DNA of 64,000 nt from Microbulbifer sp. THAF38 (GTDB taxonomy: Bacteria; Pseudomonadota; Gammaproteobacteria; Pseudomonadales; Cellvibrionaceae): positions 4,351,001-4,415,000 of the forward strand of contig NZ_CP045369.1 in assembly GCF_009363535.1 (NCBI RefSeq). The letters are read 5' to 3'. Below the pieces are notes generated by a model. It was given only the letters and a program-made list of their open reading frames with translations. It did not search any database and was not told where the DNA came from. How positions within the stretch are numbered: position 1 is the first letter of the stretch; each line of letters opens with the position of its first letter. Of the stretch, positions 41,780 through 50,745 are shown piece after piece. Made by a program: the position numbers and the translations under genes.

Positions 41780-43173
41780 CACAAAGCGCCGTCGCCACTG
41801 AAGTTCCGAGCACAAAGTCCAGTCTCGGGCGAGCAGGCCCCAGCCGCCGCCTGGTGAAACTACTCGGTTACTGGTGCCTGGCCGCTCTGGCGGTGAGTGC
41901 TGCACGTATCTGGCTGCCTCAATCTGCACAGCTGCTGCAGACTCTCTGGTGGACCGCTGGCGCGCTGTTAATCGGCGCGGCCCTGCTGGATTTCCTCACC
42001 GGGCGCAGGGTTCTGGGCCTGGGGGGCGAACGCAAACTGCCCGGTAATTTGGCCCTGGGCGTGCGTAACAGTGCGCGATTGAAACTGCACAACCGCGGCC
42101 AGCGCAGCCTCTCGCTATCCGTGTGCGACAGTGTGCCGCAACAACTGGGCAGCAGCGGGTTACCGCGCCAGGCGCTGCTGGAGCCAGATCAGGAAGTTGC
42201 CATTGAGTACACCCTGGTGCCGCACCGCCGTGGCAGTGCCGAATTCGGCCGAATCGAAGTCCTCGCCGACTCTCCCTGGGGTCTGTGGCAGACCCGTGTA
42301 TGGCTCGGCAGTGAGCAAACCGTGAAGGTCTACCCCAACTTTCTCGGTATCTCCTCCCTGCAGGCGCTCTCCACCGAGCAGACCCTGCGCCATCTCGGCC
42401 TGCACCAACAGCAGCGCCGCGGCGAGGGTATGGACTTCCGCCAATTGCGCGAATACCGCCAGGGAGATAGCCAGCGCCAGGTAGATTGGCGCGCCAGTTC
42501 ACGACTGCGCAAACTCATCAGCCGCGAATACCAGGACGAGCGCGATCAGGAAATTATTTACATGCTCGACTGCGGTCGGCGCATGCGTGCCAAAGACGGC
42601 GAGCTGAGCCATTTTGATCACGCCCTTAACGGCCTGCTGCTATCCGCCTATGTGGCGATCAAGCAGGGGGATGCGGTCGGCCTGCAGGCCTTCGCCGCCG
42701 CACAGGACAGCTCCGGCGGGCAGCTGCCGCCGGTGAAGGGTGAGAGTGCGATCAACCTGTTGCTGAACAATGTCTACGATCTGCACTCCGGCACCGGCAG
42801 CGTGGACTACAGCGGCGCCGCCCAACAATTACTGGTCACCCATAAGCGCCGTGCACTGGTGATCCTGATTACCAACCTGCGCGACGAAGACAGTAGCGAA
42901 CTGCTCACCGCCGTGCGCCTGCTCACCCGCAACCACCTGGTGATGGTGGCGAGTCTGCGCGAGACCGCCGTGGACCGCGTGGCACAAAAGCCTATTGGAG
43001 ATTTTTCCGAGGCAGTCGAGAGCGCTGCCGCGCGGGATTTTCTGCGCCGACGTGCGCGCCTATTGCAACAACTGCAGGCCTGTAATGTACTAGTGGTGGA
43101 TTCCCGCCCGGAGCTTTTGCACCAGGCACTGGTGCAAGCTTATTGGCAGCTCAAGCGCAGCGGCAAAATCTGA
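41776..43173 (+). CDS. DUF58 (vWA-like) protein
   Basis: Starts with GTG in a GTGA overlap with moxR; 465 residues. Two helices near the N-terminus (about 30-50 and 56-72), a beta-sandwich-like region (about 85-190), then the DUF58 block GMDFRQLREYRQGDSQRQVDWRASSRLRKLISREYQDERDQ and a vWA-like domain with IYMLDCGRRM, where the MIDAS-type DxSxS is degenerate (DCGRR). DUF58 proteins are the usual partners of MoxR. Last gene of the operon. Confidence 0.92.
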   Translation: MTQSAVATEVPSTKSSLGRAGPSRRLVKLLGYWCLAALAVSAARIWLPQSAQLLQTLWWTAGALLIGAALLDFLTGRRVLGLGGERKLPGNLALGVRNSARLKLHNRGQRSLSLSVCDSVPQQLGSSGLPRQALLEPDQEVAIEYTLVPHRRGSAEFGRIEVLADSPWGLWQTRVWLGSEQTVKVYPNFLGISSLQALSTEQTLRHLGLHQQQRRGEGMDFRQLREYRQGDSQRQVDWRASSRLRKLISREYQDERDQEIIYMLDCGRRMRAKDGELSHFDHALNGLLLSAYVAIKQGDAVGLQAFAAAQDSSGGQLPPVKGESAINLLLNNVYDLHSGTGSVDYSGAAQQLLVTHKRRALVILITNLRDEDSSELLTAVRLLTRNHLVMVASLRETAVDRVAQKPIGDFSEAVESAAARDFLRRRARLLQQLQACNVLVVDSRPELLHQALVQAYWQLKRSGKI

Positions 43174-43284
43174 CCAGGTGCAAGCCCGGGGATTCAAATA
43201 AATGGATGCAAGAAGTAAAAAAAGAGTGATGTTAACGATGTTCCAATAAAAATAATCCCACTTTATAGGGAGCTAAAATTGACT

Positions 43285-43902
43285 ATGTCCCAAGTCACTA
43301 TCGAGCGGCTCAGCAGTGCCGAAGTAAAGCCTTCCCCCTTCCCCCATTTCTACTTAGAGCGCTCCCTGGCCTCCGACGAGGCCAGCGCCCTGATCGCAGA
43401 CTTCCCCCCTCTACACAAAGGCGGCAGTTTCAACATCAAGGATGTCAAAACCTCGGAGCGCCTGCGCAGTTTTATCGAGCAGTTTGGCAGTGCCGAAGTG
43501 CGGCGTATTCTCGGTGAAAAATTCGCATTGGATCTATCTGATAAACCGATGATGGCCACCTTGCGTGGATACTCCCGGGCTAAAGATGGGCGCATTCATA
43601 CAGACTCCAAAACCAAACTCATTACCGTACTGATCTATCTGAACAGCGACTGGTCGGCACCCACTGGACGCCTGCGTATCCTGCGCAGCGGCAAAAGCCT
43701 GGACGACTACAGTGATGAACTGCTACCCGGGCCGGGTTCTCTGGTGGCTTTCAAGGTGACCGATAATTGCTGGCACGGCTACCCCAGCTTTGTCGGTAAA
43801 CGACAGGCGATCCAAATCAATTTTCTAAGCGGCGACAAGGCCAAGAAAAAACACCAGTTTTTTCATGGTATCAGTGCGCGATTAAAGTCTCTCTTGCGAT
43901 AG
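43285..43902 (+). CDS. 2-oxoglutarate/Fe(II)-dependent dioxygenase-like protein
   Basis: Two starts are possible: TTG at 43279 (GGGAG 6 nt upstream) and ATG at 43285; from the ATG 205 residues. The double-stranded beta-helix has the iron triad: IHTD supplies His and Asp, and the distal His is in NCWHGYPS, with an Arg in VGKRQAIQINF for 2-oxoglutarate. Length and motifs fit the small prolyl-hydroxylase-like 2OG oxygenases often linked to saccharide or peptide modification. It stands alone, about 110 bp after the MoxR operon. Confidence 0.85.
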   Translation: MSQVTIERLSSAEVKPSPFPHFYLERSLASDEASALIADFPPLHKGGSFNIKDVKTSERLRSFIEQFGSAEVRRILGEKFALDLSDKPMMATLRGYSRAKDGRIHTDSKTKLITVLIYLNSDWSAPTGRLRILRSGKSLDDYSDELLPGPGSLVAFKVTDNCWHGYPSFVGKRQAIQINFLSGDKAKKKHQFFHGISARLKSLLR

Positions 43903-44086
43903 AAATATCGGCTAATAGTTTTATTTGATAACAGCAACATAAAATAATTGAACTAAAAAATAGCAAAAAGCGGACCCTAAAAATTCGTTATTGGTAGTGG
44001 CACTTTTTACAGTCAGCGGGTAATCTGTTGCCACTTGCCCTCGGGGATTTATTAAGTCCACCCCGGTAACTTCAAGAACGCTATTT

Positions 44087-44527
44087 ATGAGTCGCGCGCG
44101 CACCCGTAAAAACCGCCCACACCTGCCCCAGTGGCTGGCACTGCTGCTTTTACTGGCTTTTCTCAGCGCCCGCGGCTTGGTTCCCGCAGGGTTTATGCCC
44201 GCCGATTTCTCTGCGGGCACCCCCTACGGTCTTTGTCACGGCGACAGCCGCAGCGCCCTGTTATTAAATTCCCTGGCCAACCAGGCGCAGGATCATCATC
44301 ACAACCTTGGTGATAATCACAGCGGGCACAACCACGATACACTGACCGCACATTCCTTTGCCGACAACCACTGTAATTTTTCCGCCGCTGCCAGTCTTGC
44401 CCAAGCACCAGCATTAGACCTGCATTTATTCATCGAGGGGAATATTCTCCCCCCTCACAGCAAAGGCATTAACCCCGCTCTTTCTTTACACTACAGCCGC
44501 CCCCTTATCCGCGCTCCTCCCGTTTAA
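44087..44527 (+). CDS. DUF2946-family protein beside a copper receptor
   Basis: A 146-residue protein. A basic N-terminus is followed by a hydrophobic segment (about 16-34, WLALLLLLAFLSARGLVPAGFMP) with the DUF2946 signature VPAGFMPADF, then a His-rich middle (DHHHNLGDNHSGHNHDT) and a CNFSAAA motif. His-rich exported proteins of this group are typically encoded next to TonB-dependent copper receptors, as here (230 bp upstream of one), suggesting copper binding in the periplasm. Confidence 0.75.
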   Translation: MSRARTRKNRPHLPQWLALLLLLAFLSARGLVPAGFMPADFSAGTPYGLCHGDSRSALLLNSLANQAQDHHHNLGDNHSGHNHDTLTAHSFADNHCNFSAAASLAQAPALDLHLFIEGNILPPHSKGINPALSLHYSRPLIRAPPV

Positions 44528-44760
44528 AACCACGGTTTTCCTTATTTTTCACCACACAATATTCGAGGCCTGTTTCTGCGCTTCGCTGTACTGCCTTTGC
44601 CCGCATTCTTGCCGCTTAGGGTGCTGCAGCAGCCGTAGACCCACCTCGCGACAACTGTAATTCCCGCGACTCAGTCAGCGGGGGCAAACCTGTGCGCGCT
44701 TTTTTTACCGCGCTCCTTACGGCCGTACCCGACCTTCGGCCCAGAAACGGATAAGTCAGA

Positions 44761-46917
44761 ATGCGAAAAGTTAAATCCCAAAAGAACAAGCCATTACACA
44801 CTCCATTGAGCCTGGCAATTATTGCCGGCTGCACCTTTCCCGCAGCCTTAATGGCCAGCGAGGTCAATGAAAAAAAAGAGCGTGAAATGGAGCAGATGGT
44901 GGTCACCGGAGTAAAAACCGAGCAGCCACTAAATCTGCTGACGGACCCCAAAATGCCTCGTCAGCCTCTGCCTGCCAACGACGGCGCCGACTATCTAAAA
45001 ACCATTCCCGGATTTTCCGTGGTACGCAAAGGTGGCACCAGTGGCGATCCCCTGTTGCGGGGCATGGGTGGTTCGCGCCTGGGCATGTTACTGGATGGAG
45101 AGTCTCTTATGGGCGGTTGTCCCGGCCGTATGGACCCGCCTACCGCCTATATTTTCCCCGAAAGCCTCGATGAAATAGAGGTAATTAAGGGCCCCCAGAG
45201 CGTCGCTCACGGACCGGGTAATTCCGCTGGGGTTGTACTTTTCAATCAGCTACAGGAACGTCCTACCGAACCCGAATGGGATATGCATGCGAGCCTGCTC
45301 GGCGGTAGCGCCGATCGAAAAGACGGGCTCTTTGACCTAGCTTACAAAACCCCGGAATTTTCCCTGCGCGGTTCGGCGACCTCTGCCTCTGCGGATGATT
45401 ATGAGGATGGCGACGGTAATCAGGTGCACTCGAACTACGAGCGCTGGAGTGGCAAGGCCAATCTGGCCTGGACCCCTGACGATGACAATCGCCTGGAATT
45501 CGAAACGGCTTTTAGCGATGCCGAAGCGGCCTATGCCGACCGCGGCGTGGATGGCAGTAAATTTGCGCGCGAAAGCTACAAAGCCAAATATCGCCGCAGC
45601 AATATCGGCGATCTGCTGAATACCATCGACGTGCAGATCTATTACAACACTATCGATCACATCATGGATAATTACAGCCTGCGTGCCCCCTCGGGAATGA
45701 CGACTAACCCAGTCGTGATGAATTTAGACAGCGAAACCATGGGTGCCAAGCTGAGCCTGCAGCTGAACCCTGCGGATAACATTGAGCTGACAGCAGGCCT
45801 GGATACCTGGCAAAACCGTCACCGCGGCCGCATGAGTATGAACCAGTCGATGATAGATTATCGCTCACTGAAGTGGGATGCGGATGCGGAATTTTCTCAG
45901 TTGGGCATTTTCTCCGAGGCCAGCTGGCAGTTTGCTCCCAACCAACGATGGATCGCCGGCGCCAGGCTGGACGACTGGAAAGTGAAAGATCTGCGCGAGA
46001 CCATCGCGGTCTCCATGATGGCCAAAGTAGATAACCCAACCGCCGGCGAAAGCCGCTCCGAGCGACTGCCCAGCGGTTTTATGCGCTACGAGTTAGCCCT
46101 GCCGAGCCCTCCCAATAGTTCCGCCACTCTTTATGCCGGACTCGGATACAGCGAGCGCTTCCCAGATTACTGGGAACTATTCTCCCGCGAAGCGGCGGAC
46201 TCCTACAGCGCGCTCAATATAGAGTCGGAAAAAACCAGTCAGCTAGATATTGGCGCTATCTATCGCACCGAAAAGTTGTCCGCCAGTATTTCCGCTTTTG
46301 CCAGTGATATCCGCGACTATCTATTAGTGCAGAATGATTACCAAAAGCCGGCGTTGATGTCAGGTATGGACACCATGTCATCCATGGATGCTGCTATGGA
46401 TATGGGAGAGTCGGCAGATAGCCGGACCGTTGCGGTAATACGCAATATCCAGGCACGTACCTGGGGTTTGGAATTGGATGCCAGCTATCAATTGAACGAT
46501 AACTGGCGCACCGAATTCACCGTCACTTCAGTGCGCGGTTCCAACGATACGGACAAGACTACCCTGGCCCAGCTACCCCCATTGGAAACACGCCTGGGGC
46601 TGCACTATGAGCAGGCTCAATGGTCGGCGGGTATTCTGTGGCGGGCCATTGCCAGCCAGGATCGCGTCGATGTCGGCAAGGGTAATATTATCGGACAGGA
46701 CTTCGGTCCCACGGATTCTGCCGACGTACTATCGATTAATGCCGGCTGGCGCCCAAACCAGCGACTGCTGTTAACCGCTGGTATCGACAACCTGTTGGAT
46801 GAGACCTATGCCGAACATATTAGCCGTGCGGGAGCGGAAATCCCCAATTTTCCGCAGCTGGATAGGGTCAATGAGCCCGGCAGAACCTTATGGATTAAAA
46901 CCATTTACCGTATTTAA
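44761..46917 (+). CDS. TonB-dependent copper receptor (OprC/NosA type)
   Basis: A 718-residue protein with a signal (about 1-33, FPAALMASEV). The plug domain (about 50-165) has the features of copper receptors: DYLKTIPGFSVVRKGGTSGDPLLRGMGGSRLGMLLDG, GGCPGRMDPPTAYIFPESLDEIEVIKGPQSV. The barrel ends in LWIKTIYRI. Met-rich patches occur at MSMNQSM (45832-45852) and around 46357-46404 (seven Met in about 17 residues), a likely copper-binding loop. It imports copper using TonB energy. A strong bidirectional terminator follows. Confidence 0.92.
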   Translation: MRKVKSQKNKPLHTPLSLAIIAGCTFPAALMASEVNEKKEREMEQMVVTGVKTEQPLNLLTDPKMPRQPLPANDGADYLKTIPGFSVVRKGGTSGDPLLRGMGGSRLGMLLDGESLMGGCPGRMDPPTAYIFPESLDEIEVIKGPQSVAHGPGNSAGVVLFNQLQERPTEPEWDMHASLLGGSADRKDGLFDLAYKTPEFSLRGSATSASADDYEDGDGNQVHSNYERWSGKANLAWTPDDDNRLEFETAFSDAEAAYADRGVDGSKFARESYKAKYRRSNIGDLLNTIDVQIYYNTIDHIMDNYSLRAPSGMTTNPVVMNLDSETMGAKLSLQLNPADNIELTAGLDTWQNRHRGRMSMNQSMIDYRSLKWDADAEFSQLGIFSEASWQFAPNQRWIAGARLDDWKVKDLRETIAVSMMAKVDNPTAGESRSERLPSGFMRYELALPSPPNSSATLYAGLGYSERFPDYWELFSREAADSYSALNIESEKTSQLDIGAIYRTEKLSASISAFASDIRDYLLVQNDYQKPALMSGMDTMSSMDAAMDMGESADSRTVAVIRNIQARTWGLELDASYQLNDNWRTEFTVTSVRGSNDTDKTTLAQLPPLETRLGLHYEQAQWSAGILWRAIASQDRVDVGKGNIIGQDFGPTDSADVLSINAGWRPNQRLLLTAGIDNLLDETYAEHISRAGAEIPNFPQLDRVNEPGRTLWIKTIYRI

Positions 46918-46959
46918 AATGTGCTGATTATTTTTCCGGTCTAAAAAACCGGCCATAGC

Positions 46960-46998
46960 ATGTTAAGCGGGAAACACCTTGAATTTCCCGCTTAACAT
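46960..46998. terminator. Bidirectional terminator after the copper receptor
   Basis: A perfect 15-bp stem ATGTTAAGCGGGAAA / TTTCCCGCTTAACAT with a 9-nt loop, followed on + by AGGTTTTTATTT and on - by a GGTTTTTTAG stretch 16 nt further. It serves the receptor (+) and the convergent membrane protein (-). Confidence 0.85.
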
Positions 46999-47008
46999 AG
47001 GTTTTTAT

Positions 47009-47647
47009 TTAAAAACGATAGGAAAAATTCAGGCTTAAAGTACGCAGGTGCCCCAGATTTACCCTGTAGACAGAGTTAATATCGTTGTAGTTGTATTCGA
47101 TAGAGGTATCAAAATCCTGGTTCCACATAAACCGGTAGCCGAGCCCTAAGTTCCAGAAAGAATCGCTGCCACTGGCGTCTATCACATGGTAGTAATGGCC
47201 GTCGTAATACCAGTCTTTTCCCTTGTCATCAACATCATACTGATGCCATTTATCTTTATGGTGATACCAATAACCATGTTTACGCACATCATTCAGATCC
47301 ACGTCGGCATAGTTCCAGCCCGCCATCCAGTAGAGGCACTGAACATAGCAATTTAAGGTAAAATCCACCTTAAAATTCAGCCCCACCTGATTGATTCGCA
47401 CATGGTTATCATTGAAGCGGGAAAATTGTAAATTTACCTGCCAAACACCCCCCGCGGGTGTCACTCCTACACTGACATAGCCAAAAAAATCCCGTTGATC
47501 ATTGAGCTGCAGCTCTCCAGAACCCAATCCCAGCGTGGTAATAAGCCGATATTCACCCGACTCAATACCATCGAAAGGATTATTCCACTCCTTCGCAGCG
47601 ACTATTGACGATAACAGCAGAGCCAGGATACATAACACTATCTTCAT
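47009..47647 (-). CDS. Exported beta-barrel-like protein with His/Tyr/Trp/Asp-rich loop
   Basis: A 212-residue protein with a signal peptide (about 1-18, SSIVAAKEW). Alternating strands and a C-terminal NFSYRF (terminal Phe) indicate a small outer-membrane barrel. Residues 124-155 form a striking segment with 6 His, 7 Tyr, 3 Trp and 6 Asp, preceded by a Cys pair (Cys100, Cys104). Such a loop could bind metal. It is convergent with the copper receptor, sharing its terminator. I do not recognise a named family. Confidence 0.65.
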   Translation of the reverse strand: MKIVLCILALLLSSIVAAKEWNNPFDGIESGEYRLITTLGLGSGELQLNDQRDFFGYVSVGVTPAGGVWQVNLQFSRFNDNHVRINQVGLNFKVDFTLNCYVQCLYWMAGWNYADVDLNDVRKHGYWYHHKDKWHQYDVDDKGKDWYYDGHYYHVIDASGSDSFWNLGLGYRFMWNQDFDTSIEYNYNDINSVYRVNLGHLRTLSLNFSYRF

Positions 47648-47796
47648 TCAATCCATCCTTGTAGCTCGATACCTATTCGCTCACCAAACTCGTTCAACAA
47701 ACCTATTTATCTTTTTACCTTTATGGCGCTATCAGGGTTATTTGTTAGAAAAAATAGGCTATGCACAACCATTCCAATTTGTGCAGTAAGACAATC

Positions 47797-48054
47797 CTAT
47801 ACACTCTCGACATCAATAATGGCCCAGATACCGCCGGCAAAAGCGGGGTTATCACGCAAATCATCCACCTCCTGAGGTTGAGGCATTGGTTTCCCGGCTA
47901 TACGTAACTCCTCCAGGCGCTGAAATATAGTTTCCGCCATTTTTTGCAGGGCGCCATCCAAGGTTTCGGCATAGCAATGACAATGCGGCAGGTCCGGTGC
48001 TATGGCACCAAAGCCGGCGTATTCGATGTTGTGAAGCACAACCGGATAGCGCAT
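47797..48054 (-). CDS. HicB-like antitoxin-domain protein, without HicA
   Basis: An 85-residue protein: MRYPVVLHNIEYAGFGAIAPDLPHCHCYAETLDGALQKMAETI is the HicB N-terminal RNase H-like fold (usual wording is PDLPG-C). The remainder (LEELRIAGKPMPQPQEVDDLRD) matches the HicB linker, but there is no C-terminal HTH or ribbon-helix-helix DNA-binding domain. I find no HicA toxin within 300 bp on either side. It may be a solitary HicB/DUF1902-like protein with another role. Confidence 0.75.
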   Translation of the reverse strand: MRYPVVLHNIEYAGFGAIAPDLPHCHCYAETLDGALQKMAETIFQRLEELRIAGKPMPQPQEVDDLRDNPAFAGGIWAIIDVESV

Positions 48055-48352
48055 TGGAAAATTCTCTTATACATTGGCTTTCCAAAGCGTAGACGGGTTT
48101 CAATACTGCGAAGGAAATATGGCAAGTAAAATCAATTATTTCCCCAATGCAATTAATCCTGCGCAACGATTCTTACTAACCAGAGAAAATATAAAGAGAA
48201 AACCATTCATACTCGGATTAATTTTCTGAATTTAAATTGAAATAGATTACGGGGAATTGCACATTTTCCTGAAGTACGTATTAGAGGAATGGATAAAATA
48301 CGATTGCTGTTGAAAGATATAAAAACGATATGTTGTGAGATTGACAGGAAGA

Positions 48353-48556
48353 TTAGCGCGGCATTCTTCCGAGAAGCGCCCGGCGGGAAAAGATCATGCC
48401 ATCTAGTGTGCGCCGCAGGGATTGTTGATTTTCCGACTCGGAATCTGCCAAAGCTTCTTGTTGTCGCTGTAACCAGGCAATTTCCTGCTCCAGCTCTCTG
48501 CGCAAACAGCGAATTTCACTGGGATCGAGCGCTTTGCTACTCACCTGGAGAGGCAT
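48353..48556 (-). CDS. Small coiled-coil protein, unknown
   Basis: The ATG at 48556 with AAAAGG 7 nt upstream is preferred over an upstream in-frame start (48631); 67 residues. It is mostly helical and charged (SEIRCLRRELEQEIAWLQRQQEALADSE then SLRRTLDGMIFSRRALLGRM). No family recognised. It follows cysQ by about 90 bp, with a hairpin between. Confidence 0.5.
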   Translation of the reverse strand: MPLQVSSKALDPSEIRCLRRELEQEIAWLQRQQEALADSESENQQSLRRTLDGMIFSRRALLGRMPR

Positions 48557-48618
48557 GGTCCGGCCTTTTACGCTGGTGAAAAATTTGTGTAGATAATAAT
48601 AAAGGAAGAGAATAATTT

Positions 48619-48640
48619 TCGCCCCCACCAAAGTGGGGGC
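48619..48640. terminator. Perfect GC hairpin after cysQ
   Basis: CGCCCCCAC-TTTG-GTGGGGGCG: a 9-bp perfect stem and 4-nt loop, read on the minus strand 10 nt after the cysQ stop. No clear T-run follows on the minus strand, so it may be a partial terminator. Confidence 0.55.
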
Positions 48641-48649
48641 GAGGCACGC

Positions 48650-49489
48650 TTAGTTCACTGGGGACTCTGCAATGAGCAAATCCTGCCAGTCGTAAGATGC
48701 ATCACCGATTACATAGAAAAATGGATTCAGCAATGAGTCTTTACGGTTGTAACGCAATAGCTTGAAGGAATCGTCCACCACGATGCCACCAGCCGCCTCA
48801 ACCACCGCCTGGGCCGCGGCTGTATCCCACTCACAAGTGGGCGCGAGTCGCGGGTAGAGATCAGCATCCCCCTCAGCCACCAGACACAGTTTGAGAGAGC
48901 TACCCATATTTTTACAAGCCACCGCACCAAGCCTGGATTCGATACGCTCTACCAATTGATCCACGGCACCGGCACCATGACTTCGGCTGGCAACCAGTTC
49001 CACCGCTTCGCCTGCCTCCAAACGCGGCTTCAGTGGGCGCACGCGTATTTCGGTATCCCCAGATTCGGTGCGTTTAAAGGCACCATCGCCCTTGCCACCG
49101 GCATAGGTGATATCCAGTACCGGTACATGCACTACCCCCAACACGGGCTCGCCATTCTCAATAAGAGCCACATTTACCGTGAATTCGCCGTTGCGGCGGA
49201 TAAATTCCTTGGTGCCATCCAGCGGGTCCACTATCCAGTAACGCTGCCATTGGCTGCGCTCGGCAAATGACGGCATTTCCTGTTCTTCGGATAATACCGG
49301 CACTCCCTCAATCAATCGCGCCAGAGCCGGCGCCAAGATTTTGTGGGCCGCCAGGTCGGCAGCTGTCACCGGCGAGTCGTCCGCTTTAGTATCCACCTCC
49401 AGCTCAGCGCTGCTGTGGTAAACCTCCAGGATTGCTTCACCGGCGTTTTTGCAGATAGCAATCACCTGCTCCAATAATGCCTTATTCAT
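48650..49489 (-). CDS. cysQ: 3'(2'),5'-bisphosphate nucleotidase CysQ
   Basis: A 279-residue inositol-monophosphatase-superfamily enzyme: EEQEMP, DPLDGTKEFIRRNGEFTVNVALIENG (metal-binding DPxDG-T) and CEWDTAAAQAVVEAAGG (second metal Asp). CysQ removes the 3'-phosphate of PAP, a by-product of sulfate assimilation, using Mg2+. It is placed 37 bp downstream of cysK in the same direction, consistent with a joint sulfur-assimilation unit. Confidence 0.93.
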   Translation of the reverse strand: MNKALLEQVIAICKNAGEAILEVYHSSAELEVDTKADDSPVTAADLAAHKILAPALARLIEGVPVLSEEQEMPSFAERSQWQRYWIVDPLDGTKEFIRRNGEFTVNVALIENGEPVLGVVHVPVLDITYAGGKGDGAFKRTESGDTEIRVRPLKPRLEAGEAVELVASRSHGAGAVDQLVERIESRLGAVACKNMGSSLKLCLVAEGDADLYPRLAPTCEWDTAAAQAVVEAAGGIVVDDSFKLLRYNRKDSLLNPFFYVIGDASYDWQDLLIAESPVN

Positions 49490-49526
49490 TAAAACTCCCT
49501 TATTTTCAGCTGATGAGTATAAGGCC

Positions 49527-50444
49527 TTAAGATGGGAAAAGATCTTTTACAGATAGATAGCGCTCTCCGCTGTCATAACTGAAAATCAGCACACGGCTGC
49601 CTGGGGCGAACTCGCCCTCACGTTTTTTTAATGCCGCCAGACTGGCGCCGGAGGAAATGCCCACAAAAATCCCCTCCCGTTGGGCACATTGGCGCGTCAT
49701 ATCGAAGCTATCCTCTCCGCTCACCAAAATAGTGCCGTCGAGCATCTTGGTATTCAGCACTTCCGGAATAAATCCGGCGCCAATTCCCTGCAAGCGGTGC
49801 AGCCCTTTATCACCACCGCTGATCACTGGAGATTTTTCCGGTTCAACAGCAAAGACCTGCAGCTTTGGGAAGGATTCTTTTAGCACCTCACCACAGCCGG
49901 TGATATGGCCTCCAGTGCCGACACCGGTAATCAAGTAATCCAGTCCCTCTGGGAAATCTGCGAGGATTTCTTTGGCGGTAGTCTCGCGATGCACCTGAAC
50001 ATTAGCGCGGTTGCAGAACTGTTGTGGCATCCAGCTATTTTCATACTGCTTCAGCAGTTCCTCAGCCTTGGCAATTGCACCGCCCATGCCCTGCTCCTTG
50101 GGAGTGAGCACTAACTCGGCACCCATGGCTTTCATCACTTGGCGGCGCTCCATCGACATGGATTCCGGCATGGTGAGAATCAGGCGGTAGCCCTTCACCA
50201 CCGCTACCATGGCCAGACCAATGCCGGTGTTGCCGGAGGTCGGCTCGATAATCACACCACCGGGCTGCAATGCGCCGCGGCGCTCGGCATCTTCGATCAT
50301 CGACAGGGCGATACGGTCCTTGATACTGCTGCCGGGGTTAAAGCGCTCCACTTTCATCCACACCTCGATATCCGGGCGGAACAGGTGGTTGATGCGCACA
50401 TGAGGGGTATTGCCGATGGTTTCCAGAATATTGGCTGCCTTCAT
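49527..50444 (-). CDS. cysK: Cysteine synthase A (O-acetylserine sulfhydrylase)
   Basis: A 305-residue PLP enzyme of fold type II. PLP lysine is Lys42 in [18 protein letters not shown] and [10 protein letters not shown] are the substrate and phosphate-binding loops; the active-site tail includes GISSGAS. It makes cysteine from O-acetylserine and sulfide. The class (CysK rather than CysM) is inferred from SSIKDR and the overall motif set. Divergent from the YhhN-like gene across 301 bp, and upstream of cysQ. Confidence 0.9.
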   Translation of the reverse strand: MKAANILETIGNTPHVRINHLFRPDIEVWMKVERFNPGSSIKDRIALSMIEDAERRGALQPGGVIIEPTSGNTGIGLAMVAVVKGYRLILTMPESMSMERRQVMKAMGAELVLTPKEQGMGGAIAKAEELLKQYENSWMPQQFCNRANVQVHRETTAKEILADFPEGLDYLITGVGTGGHITGCGEVLKESFPKLQVFAVEPEKSPVISGGDKGLHRLQGIGAGFIPEVLNTKMLDGTILVSGEDSFDMTRQCAQREGIFVGISSGASLAALKKREGEFAPGSRVLIFSYDSGERYLSVKDLFPS

Positions 50445-50745
50445 CGATGAAGCTCTCCGTTATTGACTCTCCCGGCAGACAGTGGCCTGCCGACAAATAA
50501 TTTTCTGTGCGCAAATAGTAACCCAGATGTGCACCCCCCCAAGAGATCAAGGTAAAAATCCAAGAGCAGTAAAGCTGGTTAGTTGCCTGGGAAATAACAA
50601 CCAGTCTTCTATTCTTCACCCGAGAAATATTCGCACAGAATAGCGAACCTACAGAAATTCGGTTGGTGGCAACACGTCTTTGTGCCACATTGAATGGCTG
50701 GCCCCTCCTTCGGCTAACCATAAAATCAATAATAAAGGCGCTGTT
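50445..50745. promoter_or_regulatory. Divergent intergenic region cysK / YhhN-like
   Basis: 301 bp. It holds a CGGCAG / CTGCCG hairpin-like dyad (50474-50492) near the cysK start, and two copies of TTCTGTGCG in opposite orientation (50503-50511 and 50632-50640), about 120 bp apart, that could be regulator sites. Assignments are weak; no sigma-70 boxes are clear to me. Confidence 0.3.

Noticed and set aside
44528..44760. Cobalamin or other riboswitch before the copper receptor
   Set aside because: No conserved core boxes of the known riboswitches were seen; only short GC dyads.
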